From Clitopilus passeckerianus (taxonomy: Eukaryota > Basidiomycota > Agaricomycetes > Agaricales > Entolomataceae), in the NCBI GenBank assembly GCA_944990035.1, contig CALYLX010000128.1, forward strand, positions 1,922,001-1,986,000: a DNA stretch of 64,000 nt. The letters are read 5' to 3'. Numbering within the stretch: the stretch's first letter is position 1; each line of letters starts with the position of its first letter. The translations under genes and the position numbers were made by a program. The notes beneath the pieces were generated by a model that was given only the letters and a program-made list of their open reading frames with translations, made no database searches and was not told where the DNA came from. This document shows, piece after piece, positions 1 to 13,319 of this stretch.

Positions 1-1
1 A

Positions 2-535
2 ACAATCATTGTTCTTCGTTCTATAGGAGGAACACTCCGACAGGAACTTGAGCAGTTCTTTCATTTCCCTTCCCTACAGTCTATCGTGACTGATTCCTGC
101 TTAGCCGAACACGGGCTCTCGTCCATTTTTACTCCTCAAATCAAGAGGATTCAGTTCCTGGCTGACCCGTACCTGCTGGAATTTGGAGCCTTGTCGGTGG
201 TCGACCGATGCCCCCAACTCTCTGAACTCTGGTATCATACAGAGGTTTGCGGCTTTGCGCTAGAGGGCGTTACCCGCCATGAAGCTTTGGAGTGCGTTCA
301 TTTGAGCGCGAATCGAAAACTTACTCTCGTTTTCAATGATATTTTCGAGAATGTTGCCCGGCAGTTGGAAATATTCGGCAGCGCACTTTTCCCTGGGTTG
401 CGAAGGATTTGTCTTCATGGAAGTTGGAGCGAGTATGAGGAAGATCCTCGTATTCATGCTGCGCTCCAAAAGCTGTACGAGAAGGGGCGAACTGTAGAGC
501 ACGTTGTCGATACTCTAACAGAGCAATTTGTATAA
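2..535 (+). CDS. F-box/LRR-like protein, 3' end only
   Basis: The frame is open from the first bases of the window and ends at a TAA at 533-535, so only the C-terminal ~177 residues are present. The translation reads as leucine-rich, irregular repeats: LRRICLHGSW, HEALECVHLS and CPQLSELWYH all fit the beta-strand/loop rhythm of fungal F-box-associated LRR regions. Such proteins are substrate adaptors of SCF ubiquitin ligases, with the F-box at the N-terminus. That part lies outside the window, so the F-box assignment is inference from repeat style only. No intron is needed in the visible part. Confidence 0.5.
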   Translation, partial: TIIVLRSIGGTLRQELEQFFHFPSLQSIVTDSCLAEHGLSSIFTPQIKRIQFLADPYLLEFGALSVVDRCPQLSELWYHTEVCGFALEGVTRHEALECVHLSANRKLTLVFNDIFENVARQLEIFGSALFPGLRRICLHGSWSEYEEDPRIHAALQKLYEKGRTVEHVVDTLTEQFV

Positions 536-676
536 TATACTGCCTGGACCCTTTGTGTGCCTGATGGCCTGCTTGAAGCGGGGGAAGCAGCCAAACAAAT
601 GACACCTTTCCACCCACGTGGTTTTTTGAGCTTGCTCCCGTCCTTAACGCGTCCAACGACGACGAAGACCAGAAAC

Positions 677-2206
677 ATGGTTTCCAACCCATTTCAATGC
701 CTGACGCTCTCGTTACTGATAATACCGCCTCTGCTTATAACGACTTATTTCTTCGCGGCTTTTCCTCATCCTCCAGAACCTCTTTATCTACACAAGTCCC
801 TTGCTAGTCTTCCACCTGATGCCAAGTCTTGGTCGATATACCCAGAGGACTTTTATCCAGGGGGAAACTACCTCTCACTGCCTTATGGTCGGGTATGCAT
901 CTCAGTTGTCTTCTTGGACATCTTCTGACTGTCGCTTAGATGAGATATTGGGTTTGGGGACCAGAAAAAGGACGAAAGGTATGTCACTACATTTCTTTGC
1001 TTATCGCAACTCAAACCAGAGCTTGATTTGGTTTAGATCGTTCTCATACATGGACTTTCAATACCTGCGATTATATGGAAGGATGTTGCCCCTCAACTTG
1101 CATCGAATGGCTATCGCGTGCTCGTGTATGGTTCGTTGTCAACCCGAAGTACTCCCGATATCTGTGCTTAATGTTCCCGTAGATTTGTACGGACGCGGCT
1201 ACTCTGATGCTCCCCAAACAACCTACGATGCCAACTTGTATACTATTCAACTTGCTCTTCTCATGCAGCACCTGCATTGGGAAAAAGCCATCGTTGCTGG
1301 AGTATCAATGGTATAATGTGTCAATTTCATCATTCGCAGCGCACATGCCTGACATCCTACGGTTCTAGGGCGGCGGAATAGCTATGGCATTCACCTCACA
1401 GTTCCCTCATCTTGTCGATGATAAGGTCGTATTGATTGCGTCTGCTGGTCTAATAGAGGTTCGTCAACTCCTTGCTCATCGGAGGCAAGAGTCTTACGAC
1501 TCTATAATTATCATTCCACTATAGGCTGGTGATATTTCTCGCACCGCCAAGTTCATGTCGTCACCTCTTGTCCAAACCTTGACCTCAAGTATACCAGTGA
1601 GGGTATGTCATACCTATGTAGTATGTTCGCGATTGTTACTCACAGCGTCACCATTGCAGACGTACCTTCAACGACTCATCCTTAAAAATTCCACCACCAC
1701 TTCCCCAGTTGATTCGGCTTCCGGAACGGACAAACCAGCAAACAAATCAGACCCCATAACTGAGGTTCGTCCTTTCCCGTTCGGTCGACCTCTAGTAAAC
1801 TTATCCCATCAATAGATCGTTCGATTACAGTCAGCTCATCTCACAGGGTACAATGGGGCTCTGTCCTCCTCGCTGAGAGACGGTCCTATACGGGGACAAA
1901 AAGCTGCTCTACTATCTGGAGCCTTCAGTGATGATTCAGGGAGATCCATGTTGATTCTCCAGGTGAGTAAACTCGTACGCGATAGCAGTCTGCATGGTAT
2001 TGACATTTGACGATTAGGGTACCAAAGACAACACGGTGCATCCACGATATGCTCCTTTGATACTATCCCTTCTTCCACCCAAAACGCAGAAAAGGTCAAA
2101 ATTGATCAATTTCGAGGGTGCCCGACATGATCTCACCCTCAGCCACGGCGAAGACGTTGCCAAACATATCATCGATTTCTGTGCTGCAAAGGGGCGCAAG
2201 TGGTAA
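677..2206 (+). CDS. Membrane-anchored alpha/beta hydrolase
   Basis: Nine exons (677-892, 940-978, 1037-1130, 1183-1310, 1369-1458, 1525-1602, 1660-1764, 1816-1962, 2018-2206) join in phase to a 361-residue protein. Residues ~8-28 are a hydrophobic anchor (LLIIPPLLITTYFF). The fold follows with the oxyanion strand VLIHGLS, the GRGYSDAP loop and the nucleophile elbow GVSMGGG (Ser158). Asp303 (TKDNTV) and His336 (ARHDLT) complete a credible Ser-Asp-His triad. The start is the first ATG in frame with the anchor. The family includes lipases, esterases and epoxide-hydrolase-like enzymes. The substrate cannot be read from sequence. Its 3' end converges with the chitin synthase gene. Confidence 0.85.
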
Positions 2207-2772
2207 ACCAGACCTCCCTTGCTAGATACCCTCCAGTTGGTTTTTGTAACATTCTCCTTCGCATCTAAGTTACTGCATAGTCGGTGACGTTGTACGATTA
2301 TACCTCATGACCACTTTACGGACGCTCTGCGGATTACCCTGTTGTAACCTGTTGTTTGTGATTTTTATGTTTTCGTTTTCCAGATGTCTACCTCCACAGC
2401 TTGCATATGTACTATCGGCACGCACTATACATACATACGCTACGAATACTATCTTACATCATTCTAGTTTGTTCATGATGCAATTCATTATCCTCTCGGA
2501 TGTCAAAACGTCAACTTTGATTTTAAATAACAAACGAAGGTCCATCAAGGAAGGACGTGTCATTCACATATTAGAATAGTTTACTGAGATATGCTGATAT
2601 AGTCCGTATAGGTACTCGATCCAAAAAAAACGACTGACTACAATGAAAGTCCGTGTTATACCAAGAAAAGTCAAAGAAAGGCAATGGTAGAGAGTTGATA
2701 GCAATGCGAGAGTCAAGTCCGATTATGCTTTATGCGATATGTTTGTCATGATCGTAATATGGAAATGCAAGT
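2207..2772. other. Convergent 3' intergenic region
   Basis: 566 bp between the stop codons of the hydrolase (+) and the chitin synthase (-). It is AT-rich, with short open stretches that have no recognisable product. It probably holds the 3' UTRs and polyadenylation signals of both genes. Confidence 0.6.
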
Positions 2773-5700
2773 CTATGATGCCTGAGAAAGGATCGTGTCT
2801 ATGGATTGGTTCAAGAAGTCCTTTCGAGATGTAAGATCCGCCTTGGGGAATTTAGCAGCTATCGCCTCTCGTGCAGTTCTGAAAAAAACGCTCGTTAATG
2901 TCGAACCCACTACAACCGAAACAAACTAGCTTACTTTTTCGTCACGGTCATCAAGTCTTGCGTACTTAGGTATGTGCGTAGCGCGTTGAAAAGTTCCTCA
3001 TCTGTCGGATCCGTACTAGTGCTGGGACCGGCGAAAGGGTTGACGGTGGTCGCAAGCGAGAATGTCGACATTGGTCGCTGCTGATTGCTGAGACCAGGGG
3101 CCATAGGAGGAGCAAACCCACCCGCTTGGGATCCACTGATACTGCCACCGAACATGCCCATGGGCGACATTCCCATAGGGGGCATCATGCCATACATACT
3201 ACCCGTGTTCTGGAAGCCCATCGGGGGCATCATGGGAGGCATGTTCCCCCCGTATTCCGAACCAGTGGCCGAGCCAGCGAATGGCATAACAGGTAATTGG
3301 GGGACACCGTAGTGTGACATAGGACCTTGATGAGAGATGTTGCTGTGAGATTGCTGACTGCCTCCTACCCGCAGGTTTGGGTTCGAACTGTTGTTGAACG
3401 TCAAGTTGGTGTCGCGGTAGTAATCGCCCGATTGAGAGGGTTGCTGGTAGGTATGAGGTGATTCGTCACGAGAGCGAGGAGGGCGGTGGGATCGAGCTTT
3501 GCTTTCATAGCCAGTCTCGTCTGAAATTCCGGTTTTGGTTTCCCATGCTTCCGCTTCGTATTCTAACAGAAGAATCAGCTACGGAAGGGAAAATTTGGAA
3601 TACGCCATCGTACCACTGAATTTCTTGAGAGGAATCATAGACTCATCGAATTTCTCATCTTCATTGATGATGACCTTCTTCTCTTTGCCTTCGCCAACAA
3701 CAAGACGGGTATTACCCCAGCTGAATTCATCCATACACCAGTATGAGTAAACTGGCAGGAAGAAACTGTACACAGGGTATCTGGAGGTCGTCGTTAATAT
3801 GCCGCATTCCTGAATAATAATGGCACAAACGTACGAAATGATGTAGACGATTAGCCAACCGCACAACATAAATTCACGCTTCAGAATGAAGATGAAAGCC
3901 TAGGCAAGCGGTATTAAGATGGGTCGCCTGTAGCGATCAAATGGGTCATTCACCTGTAAGCCATATGTGACGGCGATGAGAATAATGGCAATCTTCGGCA
4001 AAGGCGAGCTGCCGATGGACACCACAATGATAAGGTAGACAAGCTGAAAGAAGAGTAAATTATACAGTTTGGGCAAGCAACCCTTCGTCACAACGCACAT
4101 AAACGACAGTTGAAGGAAGAATCTAACGAAAACACGTCAATTATTTGCTGCGTCAAATAACACGGAGGTGCTACATACCAGGGTACCCAAGAGATCGATG
4201 AATACGAAGAACCGCATAGAGAAGCAGCAGAAACCAAAGAGTTCAGGCAGTAAAACCAATTCGCAAAGATTGTGTACAGTCGAGTTAATCCATCGACGAC
4301 GTTGGGAGAACAGGATACGCCAGGATTCTGGAGCCACAGTATGAGCAAGGGCCGCACCATTGAACTTCGTCTTGAAGGTAGGGAAATGCTTCATTAGAAG
4401 GGTGGTTAAGAACCGATCTTCGCCCAAGGAGAACAGATTTTTCTTGTGGAGGGTGTCGACGTTGGGCTCGGCATATTCGTCAATGATACGGTTAGAAATG
4501 ATGACTGGGCGACCCTTATCTGCCGTACGGATACGGTAGAGGGAGAAACAACCGGGAAGACATGTAACTGAACCAAACAGACTCTCGAAGGCCTTCGACA
4601 GATGATGCGAGATATAGTACTCGTACACTTGAATCATCGTCCACCAGGAGCCTTCCTCGTTTTGCAACTTGGTTTCACCGCAAATACCGATGACGCTGGA
4701 GTCATCAGCGCAGGAAGCGACCAGTCGATTGAGAGAGTCAGGGGTGACGGTCTAAAGGCGAGAGGTCAGGACAGGTAGCCATAAAAATGATGTACACGCA
4801 CGGTATCAGCATCTACTGTAAAGATGTACTCATAGAAGGCAGGGTCGATACCGATGACATTCCTCATTTGATGATAGACTTCAAGCTCCAAAGGGGACAT
4901 GGCAGCGTCAAAGTGGACGCGGTTGAGGTAGTGCAACAAAAGGATCTGACTGTCTCGCTTCCCACGATTGCCTGGCTTCGACCGTTCGGTAGGCTTGCCA
5001 ACCTTGACGACAACCATATACCTGATTCAAAGCGTGGTCAAAATCTGATATAGTGTGTGAAGGCGATATTGCTTACGGGACGACATGGCCTGCGAATTCA
5101 TAAAGTCCAGAGTAAACTTTGCCGTAGTTGATGGCCTTGGAGCCTTCACCAACAGACTTGAACATTAGAGGCTCGGGATCAACCTTGGGATCAACTCCAA
5201 GAATATCCAGGACGATACGAGGTGTGGTACGATCGTTGCCACTACCAATGATGTTCCCATCACAAATAATGAAGATGAGCTTGCGCTTGTCATCGTAGTT
5301 GAGTTCGGCCAATGAATCAATGGTCCTGCGCAACGAATCTTCGCCTTCCGTGTAACAGGGGACTTGGCAAAGTACGAATTTGTCCTGGAGTTCTGGTTGA
5401 GCCTTGCTTCCGAACTGCAGGGCCGCCAAGACTAGAAGCATGGTTAGCATGATAAGCTTGCACTGAAGTTGGAACAGTGATAACTACATTTGAGACCAGT
5501 GGATGCAATCAAAATTATAGAAACAATGATGAGCAGGTAGTTCTGCACTTGACACTTGGCCGACTTCCTGAAGTCCGTCTTGCCTACGTAGAAGACGTTG
5601 TTCAGGCAGAACATGTGTTGGTCTTGAACTCTAGGGTCAAGCGTGGCGAGAGCTTCGTCAAGAGGTTTAGTGACATCCTGTCCGGCGCGTTGTTTAAAAA

Positions 5701-8700
5701 CATCTGTAACGGCCTTGTTCAGGAAATCCAGGCCATTGGGGTTGTTCGGCACCAAGTCTAGAGTATGAAGATAGTCGGTGATGTCATAAACATTGCCCTT
5801 ATAGATGACCCAATTACTAGAGGAGATCAGTACACCGGACCGGGGAGGCGAGGGCTGATAACGTACCGTGGGTCATCGACATCCTGAGCTTGGGCGGCAA
5901 TAGCCTTCTTCTCATACACCAGAGGTCCCTTGCGGTGCTTTATCATTGTGGGTTGGAACATGGTTGTATACCAGTCTTCTTGTTGCAACGCCTTTGACCC
6001 TGTTGCCAAATGACCGGATATGTGCATGGCTTGGGGGATGGCGATGTTGGACTGGTTCTTAGGTGTGAGGGCGAGGGTATTATCAGTGACGAGATCTCGG
6101 CACCCAACCACCAAGGGAACTGGGAAATAGCCGGTCATGTCTGTACCAGCGAGGGCTTCCAGGGTATCTGGACCATTACTGACGGTACCAGTAATGTCGC
6201 TGTGGTCACCGTGGACGTAATCTGACAAGTCGTAGACGGTTCCTTGAACAGAGACCCACCAATCGTTAGAGCCTTGGTGCTGAGAAAGTTCCGTAGGGTT
6301 CCAGGCCTTGTCAAAGTCGGGGCACAGGAGCCTTCCGAATTCGACGACATAGAAGACAACGATGGCGTTAAGAAGGAAAATGAGGAAGAAGATGGTGAAC
6401 TTCTCTCGCCAAGCGAGTCGAATGTCGGGACGCTTCATCCGTCCGAGATGACGAAGTGTGAATGTCGGAATCCACCAAGTGCAGGCCCACACCAAACCGA
6501 GCCACCAGCGTCGGCTGCGGCTGGAAGGCACTTCCTCAACAGCGTTATGGATATCTTTGACGACGATATCTTCCTTCTTAGATGGGTTGGGGGAGTAGGG
6601 AGGTGATCCCTTCTGATCGTCTCCGTCCCATGCTCCATCTTTCGTGAATGCGCGAGCTTCTGCGCCTGGCGTTCCAAGGCCTCCTCCCCCATAGCCGTTG
6701 TTGACATCTTGATAGGACAAGCCATCAGCGCCTGCTCTTGTCAGCAACAAATTGTCTGCGCTAGCACCGAAGAAGCTGGTCTGGGGAACGGAGCGGTCGT
6801 CGTGGGTATAATCTGTGACATCGTCGGGAGCCTCTAGGCCTTCATCGTCCTCTTGGCTCCTCTTGCCCTTCTCCATCTCTCTAAGGGTATCTTCCACCAT
6901 CTTCCATGGACTATAAGCGAGCCAGATCCTGTGCTTTCCGAAAGCAAAGTCTTCTCCCTCTTGCCAGCCATTGGCACGTGCACATTGGGTGATACGTTCC
7001 TCCTCCGACCCTTGCATGGTGGGGACGTATCGGTCACAGAATTCACCGACTTCAAAGCCAGCGACATATTCGGCTGTGCTGCGACGGGCAACAAGGTCCG
7101 GCAGTAGGAGAGAGCGAATTTGTGCCTTGACACGACGCTTATCGAATGAATTCGAGGAACCGGAATCGTTAGGGCGAATACAGGAAATGTTCCAGAGGTG
7201 AGTGCGGTTGAGGCTGTCGAAAATTTCCGAAAGGGTAAAATTGAGCTGTATGGTAACGGGGTATGTTTTTCCGGGGTCCAACTGCGGATGCTCTTCAGAA
7301 GCAGGAGGAAGGGTTTTGTTGGGGGAAAGAATGGCTGTAGGCTGGCGAAGAGGCCTTGAGGAGACCTGAGCTTGGACGATGATTTGCTCGTCTCTGCTGT
7401 GTCGCTCTGTGGCAAGACTGGGACCGGACAGCAATTTAGTGACAAACTGGTCGGAAGAATTTCGTAGAAGAGTGACGAAAGCAGAATCCAGCAAATCGCT
7501 GTCTTTTGCAACAAAGTTTGTGACGTCATACGTGACTGGCCCAGAGTAATGATTGATTCCAAAGGCCGTACGGTCGTGTTGCGAGGGATTGGCAACGAAA
7601 GACGCATGAACCCCAAATTTGGAGGAGAGTTCCTGCAGCAAATCTTCGTCACGGTGCTCCGAGCCCTTACCAGACTTGTATGAAGAGCAGGCCTTGTTGA
7701 CGATACCGAGCAGGCCTCCAGGTTTCCTGACAGCTCTCTCGTTCAGTTGAGCTCCGCGGAGAAGCTCAACACAGGCACCGTTGTCCATAGTAGCGATCGA
7801 TGGGAGTGCAACGCCATCTCCAATGACCTCGGCATTGTATCCGACGTTATCCTCAAAGGTGTGACGAAGGACATAAGACTGGAGGAGCTCGTCCGAAAAG
7901 TTGATGCAGAACTCGTTGAAGTTGTTCTGGCCATATGCGGAAATCAGAGGAGAGGCACCGGTAAGGGCCATCGAGGAAGTGCCGGAGGGTCCGCGAGTCT
8001 GGAAGCCAGGCTGATCGAGGAGAATAATTTGCGTGGAGGGAGAGGGGTCCTTGGCGCTAGGTGCGACTCGATGGTTGGCAGTCTCGACGATAAAGGCGAA
8101 GAGGATGGAATACAAGTCGCGGATATATTGGTCACGTTGCTGCGAGCTCTGCTCAGCATTAAGGAGAACCGTGTACAGGTCCTTTTTCACGTAATTCGTC
8201 TTGTTCGTGAGCACTTGAGCGAGATCTTCGGAAGCTACGCCGAGGAGGCGAGCAACGTTGTCCAGGACGTGGGTGTTACCAATATATGCGGACACATCAT
8301 GAGCGTCACCCTCCATGAATTGCAAGTTGCCCAATAGGAGAATTGCCACTACCATGCTGAATATGGATGCCATATGCTTGGGCTTGAAGCCCAGCGTCCT
8401 CATGGCAGCGCGAAGTTCACCCATGGCGATAGAGTCATCGCTGAAGGGGCCTGCGGGGAGACGGTATGTTCCAGAGGATGCGAGGAGAGCATAATCAGAC
8501 GGGTCCTCGAGGTTGAGCTGATCGCGTTCAGCATTGGAGGCGCCAGCGAGGAGTTGGTAAAACACGTGGAAAGACCGCTCCTCATGAGTAAGACGATTCA
8601 GGCGGGATTTGTCCAGTCCATAAGTGAGGACTTTGGAGCCGCAAATACGACCGCGTTCGTTAAAGTGCAACTCGAGGTAGCGACCATGCCGAGAAGCATT

Positions 8701-9288
8701 AGGATTCATGAGGGTTTTGGCATTTCCAAACGAGTCAAGGACGGTAAAGAGAGCCTTGATTTGTTCAGTGAGTCTGACCTCCTTTTTGGAGTGACTTGAG
8801 AGTCGGAGAATTTGGTTGGCAAGCAACCTTAGACTGGAGGACTTGCCAGACCCTGTAATACCCCTAGATGGAAGAAAAGACATTAATGATTGATAAAAAC
8901 AATAACTTGCACAAAAAATTGCCTACCTGGAAACAACGGCTTGAGATTGATTTCTTCTCCTCATGAGTAGGTAAACCTTGGCGGCGAGTTCGTAGAGATG
9001 GGGCTGAAGTGGCTTTGGAGAATCGACCATGGGAAGACTGGTGTCTCTATAACACCTCTCTTCATACTCCTTGGCGCTGATATTGTTGACATTGGCGAGA
9101 GTTTTGTAAGGATTGACTACTACTAAGTTGGTTGCTCCGATTCTTGTGTAGGGTAGGTCGGCACGAAAGCGGGCTTGTAAAACGGCGAGAATTGTATCGT
9201 CTGAGGGGTAGACGGTTGCTGAGCCCGTCGACGAAACCAAGTCGACGAGGTCGCCGGAAGCAATGGCCTGAGTTGCATTGGAGGCCAT
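2773..9288 (-). CDS. Class V chitin synthase with N-terminal myosin motor
   Basis: About 1,900 residues in many exons. The start is the ATG at 9288 (MASNATQA); an in-frame ATG lies further up. The motor comes first: P-loop GITGSGKS rebuilt across the intron 8864-8926, switch I NPNASRHG, and a switch II-like DQPGFQ. A membrane helix ([16 protein letters not shown]) follows. Two cytochrome-b5-like segments come next ([20 protein letters not shown]), the second after an intron near 5820-5867. The synthase domain has [18 protein letters not shown] and QRRRW, the UDP-GlcNAc polymerisation signature, plus several membrane spans. A Met/Pro/Gly-rich linker leads to a C-terminal DEK_C domain ([14 protein letters not shown]...). 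The enzyme polymerises cell-wall chitin at growing tips; the motor helps deliver or tether it there. Its promoter is shared with SEC27. Confidence 0.95.
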
Positions 9289-9464
9289 GGCCTTTGGAAG
9301 GAAAGGAGGACGGAAGGAAAGACTTCCTGTTGCTGTGGAGGGGATGACGGTAGAAAAGGCTGAAACGATGAATTTGTCAGGGAAACCGGCCAACTTTCTC
9401 CTGCGAGCACGTGAGCGTCAAGGCCAAATCAATCCAGTTAACACGTCTACCCAGCACTGCGACC
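9289..9464. promoter_or_regulatory. Bidirectional promoter, chitin synthase / SEC27
   Basis: Only 176 bp separate the two divergent start codons, so both 5' UTRs and core promoters must lie here, unless the chitin synthase uses the upstream in-frame ATG at 9393. No consensus TATA box was seen. Confidence 0.6.
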
Positions 9465-12431
9465 ATGCTTTTCGATGTTAATGTATGTTAAAAGTTTTTA
9501 TTATAGCTGCAAAATCTAATACAATATACAGAGAAAACTCTTTGCCAGGTCAGATCGTGTAAAGGGCGTCGATTTTCATCCAACAGAACCATGGCTACTC
9601 GCCGGTCTATATAATGGCACCGTCAATATCTACAATCACGAAACAGGTGCTCTCGTAAAGACCTTTGAAGTCGCAGAAGTCCCTGTTCGTTGTGTCAAAT
9701 TCATCGCACGCAAAAATTGGTTCGTCGCGGGCTCAGACGACTTCCAACTACGCGTCTTCAACTACAATACCCATGAAAAGGTCGCAGCATTTGAAGCACA
9801 TCCAGATTATATCCGATGCCTCACTGTTCATCCAACTGCAAGCATCATCCTTACCGGGTCTGACGATATGACTATCAAGGCCTGGGACTGGGATAAGCAA
9901 TGGCGAAATATCCAAGTAGGTGATCGTCTTCTGTAATGAGATGCTCTCTAACATATCCTGCAATAGGTATACGAAGGCCATACGCACTACATCATGAATT
10001 TGGCCTTCAACCCTAAGGATGCCAACACATTTGCATCTGCCTGTCTCGATCGCACAGTGAAGATGTGGTCAATCGGCTCCCCCACTGCTAACTTTACCAT
10101 GGAGGCACATGAAAAGGGTGTCAACTATGTCGACTTTTATCCCGGCGCAGACAAACCCTACCTTGTCACTTGTGGTGATGACAAGACCGTCAAGGTCTGG
10201 GACTATCTCAGCAAGAGTTGCGTACAGACCATGGAAGGCCACACCAACAATGTTTCCTTCGCTGTCTTCCACCCCAATCTCCCTATCATCATCTCCGGAA
10301 GCGAAGACGGTGCAGTCAAGATTTGGAATAGCGGAACCTACAGGATTGAAAACACGCTCAATTACGCACTTGAACGTGCTTGGTGTACTGCACTTCGCAA
10401 AGACGCCAACGAGGTTGCCATTGGCTTCGACGATGGTGTTGTCGTCATCAAGGTAAATATCTTCGTGGCACACACAGAACACCCTACTGACTACCTTTCA
10501 GTTGGGCCGCGATGAGCCCACCTTCAGCATGGACCCGTCCGGTAAACTCATCTACACCCGCAATCACGACGTATTATCAGGAAATCTGCAACTCATCACT
10601 GAAGCCGAAGCTTCATCTGCATCTGACGGTGCCAAGGTCCCGCTCTCTGTCAAAGAAATTGGCTCTACGGAGGTCTTCGCTCAATCGTTATTCCACTCTC
10701 CAAACGGACGTTTCGTGACCGTTGTCGGTGATGGTGAATATATCACGTATACCGCCTTAGCATGGCGCAACAAGTCCTTCGGTAACGGTGTCTCGTTCGC
10801 TTGGGCACCTGATTCCAACACATATGCGGTATTGGAGAACAAGGCCAAGCTCAAAATATTCAAGAACTTCAAAGAGCGTGCAGGCGCTGGTATGAAGGGT
10901 GCCGGTAGCTACCACATCGAAGGACTACATGGCGGCACTCTCCTCGGTGCCCGAGGCTCAGGATTTGTTATGTTCTGGGATTGGGAGAGTGGCGAGATTG
11001 TGCGCCGGATAGATGTTGACGCGAAGAACGTAAGAAAACATTCGCCATTACGATGCCTCAGGCTCACTTGTTTCCTTCAGATCTACTGGTCCGGAAGCGG
11101 CTCACTAGTGGCCATCGCTGCAGAGGAGTCTTTCTACGTCCTTCGCTTCGACCGCGATGCATACAATGCCAAACTTGAGGAAGGTGCCGAGATTACTGAT
11201 GAAGGCGTCGAGGAGGCCTTTGATGTCATTGCCGAGGTTTCTGAAGGGTCAGTGCTTTGATTTTCGCGCCCCACATTGCCTGTTGACGTTCATCCCAGTG
11301 TTAAGACCGCCAAATGGGTTGGCGACTGCTTCATCTTCACTACTTCCAACAAGCTATCTTATATGGTGGGCGGCGAGACCTACACTCTCAGTCCATTTGA
11401 TACGTGCGTAAAACCCCTTCCAAGTCCTTGTAGCCTATGCTAACCTATGGTAAAGCCCTCTCTACTTGCTCGGGTACATGCCAAATCACAACCGCGTATA
11501 TCTCGCAGACAAGGATGTGCGCATTTATGGATACACTCTATCCTTGAATGTCGTGGAGTACCAGACAGCTGTTCTTCGGGGTGACATGGACGTTGCCAAC
11601 GAAATTCTTCCCCAACTACCTAAAGACCAGCTCAACAAAGTGGCGAGATTCCTGGAGAGCAAAGGTTGGCCATTGGGTTTTTCCTTTTTTGAACCCGACT
11701 AATTTTCTGTTTTAGACCTCAAGGAACTCGCCATCCAAGTGACCAACGACCCCGACCACAAGTTCGATCTGGCATTGCAGCTTGATGACCTTGACACTGC
11801 GACCGAAATCGCCAGAGGTGTTCCCGAACAAGAGGCAGAACAGAAGTGGAAGGCGCTCGGCGACCGTGCACTTGCGGTGTGGAGATTTGACCTCGCAAGA
11901 GAATGCTTTGAGAAAGCCAACGACCTGAGCGCATTGATGCTCTTGCTCATGGCTTCTGGCGACCGGGTAGGACTCCAGGAACTCGCAACAAAAGCAGAGG
12001 AGAAAGGCGCCAACAACCTGGCATTTGCGACTCGCTTCCAGCTAGGCGATGCAAGCTCGTGTGTAGATCTGTTAATCAAAACGCAACGAGCACCAGAAGC
12101 AGCACTGTTTGCTCGCACATATGCTCCAAAGTTAGTCTCTCACTGCCTTGACTATTGGCCGTTACTGATGCCCCATGCTCTGGTTAGCTGTGTTCCACAA
12201 GCCGTGGAGGCGTGGAAAGCCGATTTGACGAGCAAGAAACGGTCAAAGCTTGCCGCATCCATTGCAGACCCGACCTCTAACCCAGAGCTTTTCGAGGAAG
12301 GTTGGTCAGAAGCTCTCGAATGTGAGTTCGTTCCCAGCCGTTCTGGACGTATACTTGCTTATGAAGTCATTCAACAACTAGCTCACGCCCAACAGTCGAG
12401 AGATGATAGCATCCTTGTCGATGCTTCATAA
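9465..12431 (+). CDS. SEC27: Coatomer (COPI) subunit beta'
   Basis: Starts with MLFDVN, spliced to [17 protein letters not shown], the typical start of COPI beta'. WD40 repeats follow ([45 protein letters not shown]) and form the first propeller. A second propeller-like part comes next, then the alpha-solenoid ([28 protein letters not shown]). About 830-840 residues, slightly shorter than yeast or human orthologs, because the acidic C-terminal tail is short. It acts in the COPI coat on Golgi-to-ER vesicles and binds di-lysine retrieval signals. Introns at 11030-11080 and 12131-12187 are multiples of three without stops, so an unspliced reading would pass as coding. It is divergent from the chitin synthase. 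Confidence 0.95.
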
Positions 12432-13319
12432 TAGTTGTAAATGTGATGTATTTGTCTACCTAATCTGCCTTCCGTCATGTGTATATACATGGGTTTGTTC
12501 GCTTGCACAAGGCTAGCTAGGACGTTATCCTCTCACAGTCACGCCGAAGACGACCAGGAAGATCCTTCCCTTCAACTTCAAGCTACTTTTCATGGAAACT
12601 GTTTCTTCAATGCATCGTCGAGAGGATAAAAATAATGCATCTGACTGACGATCGATCATGTCGCTCGGGGTGAGTATTGGACCTGCGAACCGTGGGAAGC
12701 TCGATCTTTGATCAGTCGCTAGCCTAAGCTTTCATTGTTTTGCTTTTTTCAATGTTTGTGTTTCCCTCGGACGCTGCCTCGAGCAAAGTTATGTTCTTGC
12801 CGCGCTATTTTTGCTGTGCCGTAGAAAGGTACATACTGGTACAGATGGAACAGGTTTTCTGTGACTAGAGAAATATGTTCAAACAGCCACTGATCACACC
12901 GGCAAAAACGGAGCCTGTTGCAGAGAACTCTAGAGGCCTGCATATTCTTGTTCGCTTTGGCTGCATCTTCCTCTCTGTAATAGCTGATCTCGATGGCGTG
13001 CAAGATCGGAAATGAAACCTCATCGTCTACAATTTCATAGGAGTTGGTCTGAAGAAAATAAAGGAAATCGTGCACTCTTCCTCATTTTCCTCTTCAGTAA
13101 TAACAACACAAGTACCGGCTCCTCTGATCCCCCGCGGAAGCTGTCCACCGATCGGGTGTCTCAAGGGCATCTAGAACCAATAAAAATAGCCTCAAAAGCT
13201 TTAGGGAGTCGCTAGCTCCGGTGGGCGTACTTAAGCTTCGAAACCTGACTGCAAGTTCGGCTCCAGCTGCATCTTCCTCCTTCCTCTCATCTTCTACTGT
13301 TAATTCTTCTCTATCGAAG
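12432..13319. other. Intergenic region with sugar-transporter promoter
   Basis: 888 bp holding the SEC27 3' UTR and the upstream region of the hexose transporter. The short open stretches on both strands resemble no known protein, and no repeat or tRNA was seen. Confidence 0.5.

Noticed and set aside
5827..8883. Several long plus-strand open frames inside the chitin synthase (for example 7747-8337)
   Set aside because: They are antisense to an exon with clear myosin motifs and code nothing recognisable.
12749..13075. Minus-strand open frame upstream of the sugar transporter
   Set aside because: Composition and lack of any motif suggest chance.
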